Below, one piece after another: positions 16,906 to 26,044 of a stretch of DNA of 64,000 bases. This DNA comes from JAWKWH01 sp965204295 (GTDB taxonomy: Bacteria > Pseudomonadota > Alphaproteobacteria > Rhizobiales > Rhizobiaceae). Where the stretch lies: positions 930,001 through 994,000 of the forward strand of contig OZ241973.1 in the NCBI GenBank assembly GCA_965204295.1. Reading direction: 5' to 3'. Each line of letters opens with the position of its first letter. The first letter of the stretch is position 1. A program made the position numbers and the translations under genes. The notes beneath the pieces are model-generated. The model was not told the origin of the DNA and ran no database searches. It worked only from the letters and a program-made list of their open reading frames with translations.

Positions 16906-19104
16906 TCACCCGGCGATCTTTGAAAAATCCGCGACCCGGCCGGTAGCCGCGCGGATGCGGGACAGCAAGGCAAGCCGGTTGGCCCGTACATTTTTGTCTT
17001 CGGCGTTGACGAGCACCTGATCGAAGAACGTATCGATCGGCCGGCGCAACCGCGCCATGAAGGTCATCGCCCCTTCAAAATCTTCGGCGGCAAGCGCCTC
17101 ATCGGCGAATTTCTCCGCTTCTTTCAGACTGTCGAACAGAGCGCGTTCCTCATCGGTCCCGAACAGGGCCGGATCGACCGCTTCGGCGACCCGCGTGTTT
17201 TTCCTTTCTTCGGCGGCAAGGATATTGGCGGCGCGTTTGGTCCCGGCGAGCAGATTGGCTCCGTCGTCGGTCGACAGGAAACTTCCCAGCGCCTCGACCC
17301 GGCGGACGATGAGCAGAAGATCGTCCGATTCCGGCGTGATCACCGCATCAATCAGATCGTGCCGCGCACCGGAATCGCGAAGATACACTTTCAGGCGGTC
17401 GTGGAAGAAGGCGAGGAGGTCGGAAAGAAACGCGACCGCCTTCTGACCTGTCTTTTTTCGATCCAATAAAGAGAAACCGGCGCCGATGAACACCACGCGA
17501 TCAAAATGAGTGGATGTATTTGCCAGCAATCCGATCCGCACCTCGTTCTCCAGCACAATCCGGATCACACCCAGCGCCGCGCGTCTGAGTGCATAGGGGT
17601 CTTTTGAACCGGTCGGCTTTTCGTCGATCGCCCAGAAGCCCACCAGCGTGTCGAGCTTGTCGGCGAGCGCGACAGCGACGGAAACCGGATCGGCCGGCAG
17701 CGCGTCGGACGGTCCGCGCGGGCGGTAATGTTCCTCGATCGCGACCGAGACCGAGGGATGTTCTCCCTGCAATTCGGCATATTTTCGGCCCATCGCCCCT
17801 TGCAGTTCCGGAAATTCGCCAACGACTTCCGTTTCCAGATCCGACTTGGCGAGCGCCGCGGCGCGGCGAACAAGGGCGGGGTCGGCGCCGACAAACGGCG
17901 CCAGTTCCGCGGCAAATCCGGCAATGCGGGCCACGCGCTCGCCCTGCGTGCCGAGCCCGGCGTGAAACGTCACGCCCAGATGATCGAGCCTGGCCATGCG
18001 CTGGTCGAGCGGTTTGGCCAGATCGAGCGCGAATTTTTCGGCGGAAACCCGCATATCGCCGACATCCGGGAGATCGGCCCGGTCCGTCCGCCAGAAATGC
18101 ACGGCGTCCGACAGCCGCGCCCTCACCACCCTGGCGTTGCCCAGCGCGATCTCCGCGCCGCCGTCGCGCGCCTCGATGTTGGCGGTCAGAACAAACCGGT
18201 TGGCGAGGCCGTCGGCCCCCGGCCTGCGGCAAACGAAACACTTCTGATTCGCCTTGATCGTCAAGCGAACGATATCGGCCGGAATGTCGAGAAACTCCTC
18301 CTCGAACTCGCCCAGAAGAACGACCGGCCACTCGACAAGGCCGGACACTTCCTCCACAAGCGCGTCATCCTCGATCAGTTCCAGCCCGTTGGCGAAAGCC
18401 AGGTTCCTGGCGTCCGAGAGGATCGTCTCCTTGCGGCGCCCGGCGTCGAGAACGACTTTCGCCCGCTCGAGCTTTGCCGCATAGTCGTCGAACCGGCGCA
18501 CGACAATTTCGTCCGGCGCGTGGAACCGGTGTCCGAAGGTGACGTTGCCGGAACGAACGCCATCGACTTCGAAGTCGACCACGACCGGTTCCCCGGTTTC
18601 AGGTCCGAATGTGCACAGAACCGATTGCAGCGGGCGCACCCAGCGCAGCGAACCGGGCTTTGTCGAAGCCTCCCCCCAGCGCATGGATTTGGGCCAGGAA
18701 AATCCCCTGATGATCGCCGGTATGATATCGGCAATGATGTCCTCGGCCGCCGTGCCCGGCTTTTCAATCACCGCGACAAGAAAATCGCCCTTTTTGGGAT
18801 CGGTTCGCACATCGGCCTGATCGACCGATGTCAGACCCGCGCCGCGCAGAAAACCCTCGATTGCCTTGTCGGGCGCGTCCGTGCGCGGGCCCTTGCGCTC
18901 CTCGCGAATATCCTTCGAACGCGCGGTCACTCCTCGAACGTCAAGCGCCAGACGGCGAGGCGTCCAGTATTCGCGCGCCGCCTCATAGGCGAGGCCAGCC
19001 TCCACCAGCCCGTCGGCGACCTGCTTTTTCAGATCGCCGGCGGCGCGGCGCTGCATGCGCGCGGGTATCTCTTCCGAACGGAGTTCCAGCAACAGATCGG
19101 GCAT
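16906..19104 (-). CDS. glyS: Glycyl-tRNA synthetase beta subunit
   Basis: A 732-residue beta subunit of the alpha2-beta2 bacterial glycyl-tRNA synthetase. It starts MPDLLLELRSEEIPARMQRR, the family signature. It includes FRPMRWG-like KSMRWGEASTKPGSLRWVRP, the HD-like block, and the C-terminal anticodon-binding region (DQVLVNAEDKNVRANRLALL). Length is slightly above the usual 690. glyQ lies upstream on the same strand, separated by the small CDGSH gene, so the whole is probably one transcript. Long open frames on the opposite strand here are shadows. Confidence 0.97.
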   Translation of the reverse strand: MPDLLLELRSEEIPARMQRRAAGDLKKQVADGLVEAGLAYEAAREYWTPRRLALDVRGVTARSKDIREERKGPRTDAPDKAIEGFLRGAGLTSVDQADVRTDPKKGDFLVAVIEKPGTAAEDIIADIIPAIIRGFSWPKSMRWGEASTKPGSLRWVRPLQSVLCTFGPETGEPVVVDFEVDGVRSGNVTFGHRFHAPDEIVVRRFDDYAAKLERAKVVLDAGRRKETILSDARNLAFANGLELIEDDALVEEVSGLVEWPVVLLGEFEEEFLDIPADIVRLTIKANQKCFVCRRPGADGLANRFVLTANIEARDGGAEIALGNARVVRARLSDAVHFWRTDRADLPDVGDMRVSAEKFALDLAKPLDQRMARLDHLGVTFHAGLGTQGERVARIAGFAAELAPFVGADPALVRRAAALAKSDLETEVVGEFPELQGAMGRKYAELQGEHPSVSVAIEEHYRPRGPSDALPADPVSVAVALADKLDTLVGFWAIDEKPTGSKDPYALRRAALGVIRIVLENEVRIGLLANTSTHFDRVVFIGAGFSLLDRKKTGQKAVAFLSDLLAFFHDRLKVYLRDSGARHDLIDAVITPESDDLLLIVRRVEALGSFLSTDDGANLLAGTKRAANILAAEERKNTRVAEAVDPALFGTDEERALFDSLKEAEKFADEALAAEDFEGAMTFMARLRRPIDTFFDQVLVNAEDKNVRANRLALLSRIRAATGRVADFSKIAG

Positions 19105-19306
19105 TTGATTTCAGTTTGGACACAAAGACTACGCGGAGCTTAGCAAGCGCTGGCCTCATTGTCATCCCGAAAGCCGCACACGGCGACGAGCCGGTCCTTG
19201 TTTTCGGGATTCGGCAGAATTTCGAATGCGCCGGCAGGCGCGAAAACAGTCGGATTTTCGCCGGTCGCCAGAGCATCCGCCGGGCCGGAGGCTTTTGCCG
19301 CGCGCC

Positions 19307-19546
19307 CTACAGCGCCTTGTGGCTGCCGTCGCAGAATGGCTGACCGTCGGTCTGTTTGCAGGCGCAGAAGAACCTGGCGCCGGAAGCGTCGGCGGTCCAT
19401 TTGACCGGCGAAAATCCGGTATCCTTGTGCGAACCGTCGCAGAAGGGCTGCTTGCGCGACCTGCCGCATGCGCACCAGAAATAGTTCCTGCCTTCCTCCA
19501 CCTCGACCCGGACGGGCTCTTTCGCGGCGATTTGTCCTTTGGCCAT
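19307..19546 (-). CDS. Small tandem CDGSH iron-sulfur domain protein
   Basis: A 79-residue protein with two CDGSH motifs in one chain: CACGRSRKQPFCDGSH (residues 25-40) and CACKQTDGQPFCDGSH (residues 61-76). Each has the C-x-C-x-C/x-H arrangement (three Cys, one His) that binds a redox-active 2Fe-2S cluster, as in mitoNEET and bacterial two-motif relatives. The ATG follows a short Lys-rich start, and no signal peptide or membrane helix is seen. It is embedded between glyQ and glyS on the same strand, with about 90 bp to glyQ and 200 bp to glyS. Its role in the cell is unknown; electron transfer or cluster handling is likely. Confidence 0.9.
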   Translation of the reverse strand: MAKGQIAAKEPVRVEVEEGRNYFWCACGRSRKQPFCDGSHKDTGFSPVKWTADASGARFFCACKQTDGQPFCDGSHKAL

Positions 19547-19637
19547 GTTTTCCCTCTGAACGATTGGTCCCGGTGACGAACTTATACGGTTGCGTGGAGA
19601 TGTGAAGTATGCAGCATGACAGACACGGCGTTCAAAG

Positions 19638-20588
19638 TCAGGCGTTTTCGACCCTGTTCACGCCGCCGGCGTCGGTTCGCAGAAACGCCTCGCCGCACGC
19701 CTTGGCCAGATCGCGAACCCGCAGAATATAGCTCTGGCGTTCCGTAACCGAGATGACGCCACGCGCATCAAGCAGATTGAAAATGTGCGACGCCTTGATG
19801 CACTGATCATAGGCGGGCAATACGCACAGATGCGGCGAGCCCTCGTTTTCCGCCGATCCGGCCCGGAGCAGAGCCCGGCATTCGGCTTCGGCATCCTTGA
19901 AGTGTTTCAGCAGCATCGCCATGTCGGCATACTCGAAATTATGCCGTGAATACTCCTGTTCAGCCTGCAGGAACACATCGCCATAGCTGACTTTCGAATC
20001 GCCGCCGTCGCCGTTGAAATTCAGATCGTAAACATTGTCGACGCCCTGAACATACATGGCGAGGCGTTCCAGCCCGTAGGTCAGTTCGCCTGAGACCGGA
20101 GCGCATTCGATGCCGCAGACCTGCTGGAAATAGGTGAACTGCGAGACTTCCATGCCATCGCACCAGCACTCCCAGCCAAGCCCCCATGCGCCGAGGGTGG
20201 GGCTTTCCCAGTCATCTTCGACGAACCGGACATCATGCAGCAGCGGATCAATGCCGATCGTTTTCAGAGATCCGAGATAAAGCTCCTGCAAATCCGGCGG
20301 ATTGGGTTTCAGGATGACCTGATATTGATAATAATGCTGCAAACGATTGGGATTTTCACCGTAGCGGCCATCCCCGGGCCGGCGCGACGGCTGAACATAG
20401 GCCGCCTTCCATGGCCTCGGTCCGAGCGACCTGAGTGTTGTCGCCGGATGAAACGTCCCCGCGCCGACCTCCATGTCGTAAGGCTGCAACACGACGCATC
20501 CCTGAAGCGCCCAGTATTCGTTGAGCGCGAATATCAGACCTTGGAATGACCTTCCGGGGTCAAGATGCGGAGGTGTTTCCCTGGCCAT
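19638..20588 (-). CDS. glyQ: Glycyl-tRNA synthetase alpha subunit
   Basis: A 316-residue catalytic alpha subunit that activates glycine. The sequence shows RSFQGLIFALNEYWALQGCVVLQPYDMEVGAGTFHPATTLR in consecutive conserved blocks, then AYVQPSRRPGDGRYGENPNR and LLHDVRFVEDDWESPTLGAWG. The ATG at 20588 (MARETPPHLDPG) gives the normal length; the 30-residue upstream extension is arginine-rich and not conserved. The 223-bp gap to the radical SAM gene contains no supported gene. It pairs with glyS downstream. Confidence 0.97.
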   Translation of the reverse strand: MARETPPHLDPGRSFQGLIFALNEYWALQGCVVLQPYDMEVGAGTFHPATTLRSLGPRPWKAAYVQPSRRPGDGRYGENPNRLQHYYQYQVILKPNPPDLQELYLGSLKTIGIDPLLHDVRFVEDDWESPTLGAWGLGWECWCDGMEVSQFTYFQQVCGIECAPVSGELTYGLERLAMYVQGVDNVYDLNFNGDGGDSKVSYGDVFLQAEQEYSRHNFEYADMAMLLKHFKDAEAECRALLRAGSAENEGSPHLCVLPAYDQCIKASHIFNLLDARGVISVTERQSYILRVRDLAKACGEAFLRTDAGGVNRVENA

Positions 20589-20811
20589 TGGCGATGCCCT
20601 GCGGGTGAATTGCAAAAACGCCGGACGAGTGCCATGGCGCGTCACCCCGGTCAAGCTTTCGAACCGGTTCTCTCGCAATCTCTTTCCGGTGCGAGAGGAG
20701 CGGGGAAACCGGGAAGAAACCGTCGGGCCGCCGGATTCGGGAAGCGGAAGCCTGACGGGATTTGCCGTCCGGCACCCCGGCGAGACGGGGACCGGACCGA
20801 TGCGGTCGCCG

Positions 20812-22029
20812 TCACAACAGTCGCAACTGGTCGCCCTCCTTTACCGGCGGCATGAACAAATCGCAGCGCAAAATCGTCTTCCGTGTATTGAGGCCGAGGC
20901 GATTGGTCGCGATTTCAAAACGGCGTCCGATCTGCCAGGCGTAGGGGCCTGAACCGCGCATGCGCCGACCCCACTTCGAGTCGTAATCCTTGCCGCCGCG
21001 CATCGAACGGACAAGCGACATCACATGCCGATAGCGATCCGGGTAATGCCGCAGCAGCCACTCCTTGAACACGGGACTGACCTCAAGCGGCAGGCGCAGC
21101 AGAATATATCCGGCCTCGCTTGCTCCCGCCGCCCTGGCCGAATCGAGGATGCGCTCCAATTCGCTGTCGTTCAGACCAGGCGCCAGCGGCGCCGCCATCA
21201 CGGAAACCGGAACCCCGGCACCGCTCAGCAGTTTCATTGCTTCAAGCCTCCTTTCCGGCGTCGAGGCCCGCGGCTCCATGTTTCGCGACAACTTCCGGTC
21301 AAGGGTCGTCACCGAAAGCGCCACCTTGACCAGTCCCCTCTCCGCCATGCCGGAAAGAATGTCGGCATCGCGGGTGACCAACGCCGATTTGGTGACAATG
21401 GCGACCGGATGATCATACTTGTTCAGAACCTCCAGAATTTCGCGCATGATCCGCCATTTTTTCTCAATCGGCTGATAGGGATCGGTATTGGTTCCAATGG
21501 CGATCGTCGCGGCCTTGTAGCCATCGCGGCCAAGTTCACGTTTCAGCAGTTTCGCCGCGTCAGGCTTGGCAAACAATTTCGACTCGAAATCGAGCCCGGC
21601 GGAGAGCCCCATGAAGGCATGGGTCGGCCTCGCGAAGCAATAGACGCACCCATGCTCGCATCCCCGGTAGGGATTGATCGAGCGATCGAATGAAATGTCC
21701 GGCGAGTTGTTACGCGTGATGATCTTCCGCAGTCGTTCGACCTGAACCTCGGTCTTGAAGGGCGACAATTCCTCGATCGATCGCCATCCGTCATCGAAAA
21801 CGTGACGTGTTTGAGGCTCGAACCGCCCGGACGGGTTGATGGCCGACGCCCTGCCCCGTCTTCTGTCGCGGCCTATGCGGATACCGCTTTCGTCGAGGAT
21901 GCCGTTCGCGGCGTCGGCCCGCATGGTCGGGAGGAGGCCTGTCCGCGCGGAATCGGCCCGACCGCGAAATGCTTCACCATCCGCCTGCTCGATTGCTTCC
22001 ATCAAGATTCTCCCTGCCTTGGCGACCAT
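20812..22029 (-). CDS. PA0069-family radical SAM protein
   Basis: A 405-residue radical SAM protein of the SplB/PA0069 type. The 4Fe-4S ligating cysteines are in NPYRGCEHGCVYCFARPTH (C-x3-C-x2-C, near residue 125). The preceding SPDISFDRSINPYRG and the later IGTNTDPYQPIEKKWRIMRE are typical of the family. The C-terminus has MRGSGPYAWQIGRRFEIATNRLGL. No substrate is known for this family. The 148 bp downstream towards moaB is AT-rich and empty; the start at 22029 is the first ATG and the N-terminal 60 residues look variable, so a later start is possible. Confidence 0.88.
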   Translation of the reverse strand: MVAKAGRILMEAIEQADGEAFRGRADSARTGLLPTMRADAANGILDESGIRIGRDRRRGRASAINPSGRFEPQTRHVFDDGWRSIEELSPFKTEVQVERLRKIITRNNSPDISFDRSINPYRGCEHGCVYCFARPTHAFMGLSAGLDFESKLFAKPDAAKLLKRELGRDGYKAATIAIGTNTDPYQPIEKKWRIMREILEVLNKYDHPVAIVTKSALVTRDADILSGMAERGLVKVALSVTTLDRKLSRNMEPRASTPERRLEAMKLLSGAGVPVSVMAAPLAPGLNDSELERILDSARAAGASEAGYILLRLPLEVSPVFKEWLLRHYPDRYRHVMSLVRSMRGGKDYDSKWGRRMRGSGPYAWQIGRRFEIATNRLGLNTRKTILRCDLFMPPVKEGDQLRLL

Positions 22030-22177
22030 CGCCGCGCCGCCCGAAATCGATGAATCTATTCCTACTCGCCGAAAGAGAACAAATCAAGAACTTTTTTTGA
22101 AATCAGCGATATCTTTTCGAGCGGAGAGATTTGGAGCGACCGCCGCATCCTTCTATTAAAACATTGTAATTATTATG

Positions 22178-22729
22178 TTATTTACCACCACGGCGCAAAT
22201 GCTCATCCAGCCGTGGCATGATTTCCACGAAATTGCATGGCGTATGACGATAATCAAGCTGCGCCTTCAGGATACCGTCCCACGCATCCTTGCAAGCGCC
22301 TGGCGAGCCGGGCAGCACAAACACATAAGTTGCATTGACGACGCCACCGGTGGCGCGTGACTGGATCGTGGAAGTGCCTATCTTGTCATAGGAAATGCGA
22401 TGGAACATGTCAGAGAACCCATCCATTTTCTTCTCGAACAGGGGTTCGATCGCTTCCGGCGTCACATCCCGTCCGGTGAATCCGGTGCCGCCGGTCGTTA
22501 TGATCGCATCGATCGCGCCGTCCTTCGACCACTCCGTCACGATCGAACGAATTTTCCCGATATCGTCCGGGACGATGCCGCGACGCGCCAGCCTGTGCCC
22601 GGCTTCTTCGACACGTTTTGAAAGCGTGTCGCCCGAACGATCGTCATCCGGCGTCCGGGTATCCGAAACGGTCAGGATCGCGATGCCGACGGGTATGAAT
22701 TCGCGATGTTCGGGTCCGCCATGCGCCAT
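22178..22729 (-). CDS. moaB: Molybdenum cofactor biosynthesis protein B
   Basis: A 183-residue MoaB/MogA-fold protein that adenylates molybdopterin or aids moco assembly. The sequence has VSDTRTPDDDRSGDTL near residue 22, the MPT-binding TTGGTGFTGRDVTPEAI near residue 77, and the C-terminal VFVLPGSPGACKDAWDGIL. The ATG at 22729 is chosen because it overlaps the ispE stop by one base (TGATG); a longer frame would extend far into ispE. It is thus translationally coupled to ispE. No molybdoenzyme gene is in this window. Confidence 0.93.
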   Translation of the reverse strand: MAHGGPEHREFIPVGIAILTVSDTRTPDDDRSGDTLSKRVEEAGHRLARRGIVPDDIGKIRSIVTEWSKDGAIDAIITTGGTGFTGRDVTPEAIEPLFEKKMDGFSDMFHRISYDKIGTSTIQSRATGGVVNATYVFVLPGSPGACKDAWDGILKAQLDYRHTPCNFVEIMPRLDEHLRRGGK

Positions 22730-23652
22730 CAGTTCGCGCCCTGTTCGGTTCCGGTCGCGGAACCGCCGGTTGTCGTCGCCTTTACAAACCACCCCGGCTT
22801 CGCCTTTGCAATCGCGCTTTTGGCGGAGTTGGCCGCCGAAGCATCCGCAAATATTCCGAAGCAGGTCGCGCCGGAGCCGGACATCCGGGCAAAACCGGCC
22901 CCGCTTTGCGACAGAATATCGATCGCCTCCGCGATTTCGGGATAATTCGCCACGGCCGGAACCTGCAGGTCATTGCGCGTCGTCTTCAGCCATGCGATGA
23001 TGGCCTCGGTGGACCGTGCGGACGGAAGCGGCGGAAGCGCGGGGTTGTCCTTGCCCGTCAGGCTTGAAAATATGTCGCCTGTCGGCACGTGAACGCCCGG
23101 ATTCACGAGCAGTACATGAAGCCGCGGGAAATTGTCCATGTTCTCGATGCTCTCTCCGATGCCGTGCGCGACCAGCGGGCGGGCTATCAGACACATCGGC
23201 ACATCGGCGCCGATCGAGAGCCCGAGTTCCGCCAGCCCGCTTGTCGTACCGTCCCGGTTCGGCAAGCCGGAGAGAAGTTTCAGCGCCGCCGCGGCGTTGC
23301 TCGATCCGCCGCCCAGTCCGGCCGCGACAGGAACGTTTTTTTTCAGTGCAATGGCGACCGGACCAACCTCCCGGCGACCGAAGCGATTACGCAGCAGATC
23401 GCGCGCCTTCGCCACCAGATTGGCGTCGTCGGACGCGGTCGCGCCGGCGAATGGTCCGGTGATCCCGAAACTGTCACCCGCCGCGCTTTCAACCGATATC
23501 CGGTCGCCGAAATCCGCAAAAACGCAAAGCGTTTCGATGAGATGGTAACCGTCTTCCCGCTGCCCGGTGACATGCAGAGCCAAGTTGATCTTTGCGGGTG
23601 CGAGCGCCGAACGGCAGCCTAGAGACCGCGCGGGACTACCGGAAGCACGCAA
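22729..23652 (-). CDS. ispE: 4-diphosphocytidyl-2-C-methyl-D-erythritol kinase
   Basis: A GHMP kinase of the MEP isoprenoid pathway, phosphorylating CDP-methylerythritol. The 307 residues include LAPAKINLALHVTGQREDGYH near residue 17, the glycine-rich ATP loop VPVAAGLGGGSSNAAAAL near residue 110, and the C-terminal GAGFARMSGSGATCFGIF. Length is normal. It supplies isoprenoid precursors to the polyprenyl synthase at 26 kb. The upstream small membrane protein gene ends only 6 bp before it on the same strand. Confidence 0.95.
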   Translation of the reverse strand: MRASGSPARSLGCRSALAPAKINLALHVTGQREDGYHLIETLCVFADFGDRISVESAAGDSFGITGPFAGATASDDANLVAKARDLLRNRFGRREVGPVAIALKKNVPVAAGLGGGSSNAAAALKLLSGLPNRDGTTSGLAELGLSIGADVPMCLIARPLVAHGIGESIENMDNFPRLHVLLVNPGVHVPTGDIFSSLTGKDNPALPPLPSARSTEAIIAWLKTTRNDLQVPAVANYPEIAEAIDILSQSGAGFARMSGSGATCFGIFADASAANSAKSAIAKAKPGWFVKATTTGGSATGTEQGAN

Positions 23653-23658
23653 GGGCGA

Positions 23659-23844
23659 TCAGTCCTTTTGAACATGGTATTCATCGGTTTCAGGATTCCA
23701 CATGAGGTTTCCCCACGCCCTGTTGCGCGCTTCATCCTCGGCCCTGCGAACCCGTGCGCGAACGCGCCCCGCCTCGCGCAGAAACGCCTTGTAACCGATC
23801 CAGCCGACAATGGCGACAGCGGTGAAGACAAGTATCTGCGGCAT
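23659..23844 (-). CDS. Small single-pass membrane protein, unknown function
   Basis: A 61-residue protein beginning MPQILVFTAVAIVGWIGYKA, a clear N-terminal membrane helix. It is followed by an arginine-rich, probably coiled cytoplasmic part (RVRARVRRAEDEARNR) and a polar end, NPETDEYHVQKD. The ATG at 23844 has GGGAG about 8 bp upstream; the longer open frame starts inside sppA. It is tucked between sppA and ispE on the same strand, a context I associate with similar small proteins in other rhizobia. No domain is recognised. Confidence 0.7.
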   Translation of the reverse strand: MPQILVFTAVAIVGWIGYKAFLREAGRVRARVRRAEDEARNRAWGNLMWNPETDEYHVQKD

Positions 23845-23899
23845 GGTTTCTCCCTTCCACCTCCGGCCCATCGTCCGCCGGACGGAAACGCCCTTCCTC

Positions 23900-24757
23900 T
23901 CAGAGGCCGAAGCGGCCCCAAAGCGCGCGTTCCTCCGCCGCTTGCGCAAGACCGCCTGCGGCGCCGGTCGCAATATCGATCGCGGATGCGCCAAAAATCC
24001 CGAGACGCCGCCCGAACAAGCCGCGCGGAGGGGTAATCAGGCGCATTCGCGTTTTTGGCCCATAGCGTGTTTTCAACACCGAACGCATATCTCCGATGTC
24101 GTCGACAAGGCCCAACTCCTTCGCCTTTTCGCCGGCCCAGAACGCGCCCGTAAACAAATCCGGATCGTCGGCCAGCCGCGTTCCGCGACGTTCCTTTACC
24201 AGGTTGATGAACACGTCATGGATATGGAGCTGTATCTTCTTGAGCTTATCAACGTCGGCTTTCTTCTCCGGCTGGAAAGGATCAAGCGTCGCCTTGTTCT
24301 TTCCGGCGGTATGAACGCGGCGTTCCACCCCCATCTTCCTGATCATTTCCTGGAAACCAAAAGATGCCGACACCACGCCGATGGACCCGACGATCGACGA
24401 TGGATCGACGAAAATTTCATCGCCGGCGACCGCGATCATGTAGCCGCCCGAAGCCGCCACATCCTCCACGAAGACCAGCACCTTCTTGTCTTTTTCCTCG
24501 GCCAGCGAACGGATGCGTTTGAAAATCAGGCGGGACTGGACCGCAGAGCCGCCGGGCGAGTTGACCGCTATCGCCACCGCCGGCGCTCTCTTGTCGGCAA
24601 ATGCCTTTTCCAGAAGGGAGGCCACGCCGCCGATGGACAATGCGGGGCGAAACTGGCCGCCTGACGCCATGATCGCGCCCTGCAGCCGTACGACCGGAAC
24701 GGTCACCGCATCCGATCTCATCGACTTTGGTAACAGGCGCTCAAGATATCTTTTCAA
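23900..24757 (-). CDS. sppA: S49-family signal peptide peptidase (short SppA)
   Basis: A 285-residue short-form SppA, a membrane-associated Ser/Lys protease that degrades leftover signal peptides. Visible blocks are AVAIAVNSPGGSAVQSRLIF near residue 63, the catalytic-serine block VFVEDVAASGGYMIAVAGDE near residue 98, and DPSSIVGSIGVVSASFGFQE. The general-base lysine is expected about 50 residues after the serine, in the KNKATLDPFQP region. No obvious N-terminal membrane anchor is present, which is common for this short rhizobial form. It is followed by the small membrane protein gene. Confidence 0.9.
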   Translation of the reverse strand: MKRYLERLLPKSMRSDAVTVPVVRLQGAIMASGGQFRPALSIGGVASLLEKAFADKRAPAVAIAVNSPGGSAVQSRLIFKRIRSLAEEKDKKVLVFVEDVAASGGYMIAVAGDEIFVDPSSIVGSIGVVSASFGFQEMIRKMGVERRVHTAGKNKATLDPFQPEKKADVDKLKKIQLHIHDVFINLVKERRGTRLADDPDLFTGAFWAGEKAKELGLVDDIGDMRSVLKTRYGPKTRMRLITPPRGLFGRRLGIFGASAIDIATGAAGGLAQAAEERALWGRFGL

Positions 24758-24833
24758 ACGTGTGTCTCCCGGAATTTCCGTCTACATGTAGGTCGCTGTC
24801 GCCCGCGTGCAACAATGCCGGTCTTGACGCCGT

Positions 24834-25616
24834 TCAATCGCCGAACAGGGATTGCCACCCATTGCATATCGCATCCGCATCGTGCGAGAATTTTTTATCT
24901 TCGTTCTCATGGAGGATCAGCGGCGGTTCCATCGTCATTTGCGCGCGCGACCCTCGAACACCGCGAATGACAATGCGTATCGCCGGTTTATCCGCCCGCG
25001 GATGGACGGATTTCAGCCGAAGGCCGCCGAAGCGGCCCGCGCTTGCCGGCAATATATCCGCCAGCGACTTCGGCCGGGCGATTACCGCGAGGCCGCCGCC
25101 CGGCTTCACGATCGCGGCGGCCGTTCTGATCCAGGATTCGAAAATCCCTTCATCCATCACATGCGCGCGGCGTTTCAGTTCATCCGGGGTCTGCCGGTCC
25201 GATGCATCGTTGAACGGCGGATTCATGATGGCGAAATCGAACGACCTGTCCCCAAGCCCGGCGGTTTTGCGGGCCGATCCGGTCAAGGAAACATCGGCGG
25301 CCAATACGGACAACCGTTCCCGCAAATGACGGTTTTGTTCCAGCCCCGTGCTTCTTGATGCGTATTCCGCCATCTCCGCGTCGCGCTCGACCAGGGTCGC
25401 GTGTGATCCGGAACATCGCGATACGACCGCAAATCCGGCGGCCCCCGCACCGGCGCCCAGATCGGCGACCACGCCGTCAAATCCGGCGGGCGCCGCCGCG
25501 GCGAGAACCATTGCATCCATACCCGCACGATGGCCGCGCCGAACCGGCTGCAGGAGCCAGAACCCCCCGCGATGAAAAACATCCAGCGTGTCGATTTGCC
25601 GTTTCGGATTGCTCAT
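24834..25616 (-). CDS. tRNA1(Val) (adenine-N6)-methyltransferase-like (TrmN6 family) protein
   Basis: A class I SAM-dependent methyltransferase of about 260 residues. The SAM-binding motif is VVADLGAGAGAAGFAV near residue 50. The N6-adenine motif FAIMNPPFNDASDRQT near residue 118 carries the NPPF catalytic signature. YfiC/TrmN6 proteins methylate A37 of tRNA-Val; related enzymes act on other RNAs or proteins, so the substrate is uncertain. The ATG at 25616 (MSNPKRQIDTLDVFHRGGF) avoids overlap with the upstream DUF2007 gene; an in-frame ATG at 25652 would overlap it by 20 bp. Neither has a clear ribosome site. Confidence 0.82.
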   Translation of the reverse strand: MSNPKRQIDTLDVFHRGGFWLLQPVRRGHRAGMDAMVLAAAAPAGFDGVVADLGAGAGAAGFAVVSRCSGSHATLVERDAEMAEYASRSTGLEQNRHLRERLSVLAADVSLTGSARKTAGLGDRSFDFAIMNPPFNDASDRQTPDELKRRAHVMDEGIFESWIRTAAAIVKPGGGLAVIARPKSLADILPASAGRFGGLRLKSVHPRADKPAIRIVIRGVRGSRAQMTMEPPLILHENEDKKFSHDADAICNGWQSLFGD

Positions 25617-25632
25617 GCGATCCGGTATATCG

Positions 25633-25857
25633 TCACTCGTCGCGCAATTCATGCGCGATGCCGGCGTCCTTCAAAAGCCGCCGGGCCGCCGCCTCGTCAT
25701 CCTCGATCACCATGACGCGACGCGCCAGTATCCCGATTGACCCCTCGGCAATGCTCATATTCCGGTCGGCTACGAAGTAGCCGATACCCGCATCGCGCAT
25801 CAGCGCTTCGATATAGGAAATCAATACCGCGTCATTGGTGCGGACAAGTTCGATCAT
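25633..25857 (-). CDS. DUF2007 domain protein
   Basis: A 74-residue single-domain protein beginning MIELVRTNDAVLISYIEALM, with a middle VADRNMSIAEGSIGILARRVMV and an acidic tail. This is the DUF2007 (putative signal-transducing protein) pattern: a small alpha/beta fold beginning with a strand followed by a helix reading L-x-x-Y-I-E-x-L-L. Function unknown. It is divergent from the polyprenyl synthase gene and directly upstream of the TrmN6-like gene. Confidence 0.85.
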   Translation of the reverse strand: MIELVRTNDAVLISYIEALMRDAGIGYFVADRNMSIAEGSIGILARRVMVIEDDEAAARRLLKDAGIAHELRDE

Positions 25858-26044
25858 GCCTCCAGATTAACCCGCTGGCCGTCATTGTAAAAGGATAAAG
25901 GTCTTGCATCGTTCAAATCATGGCGATCCGCGCCAATTCGCCACTTGCGAAAATCCCCGCCGTCACCATAAGCTCAATCCGGGCGAAAAGCGGAAATCCA
26001 CCCCGCCTTCGGCATTCACGTGGCGATTCCGCGAGCATGGGAGC

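Noticed and set aside
17728..19143. Plus-strand 471-codon frame opposite glyS
   Set aside because: Shadow of glyS; composition biased, no domain.
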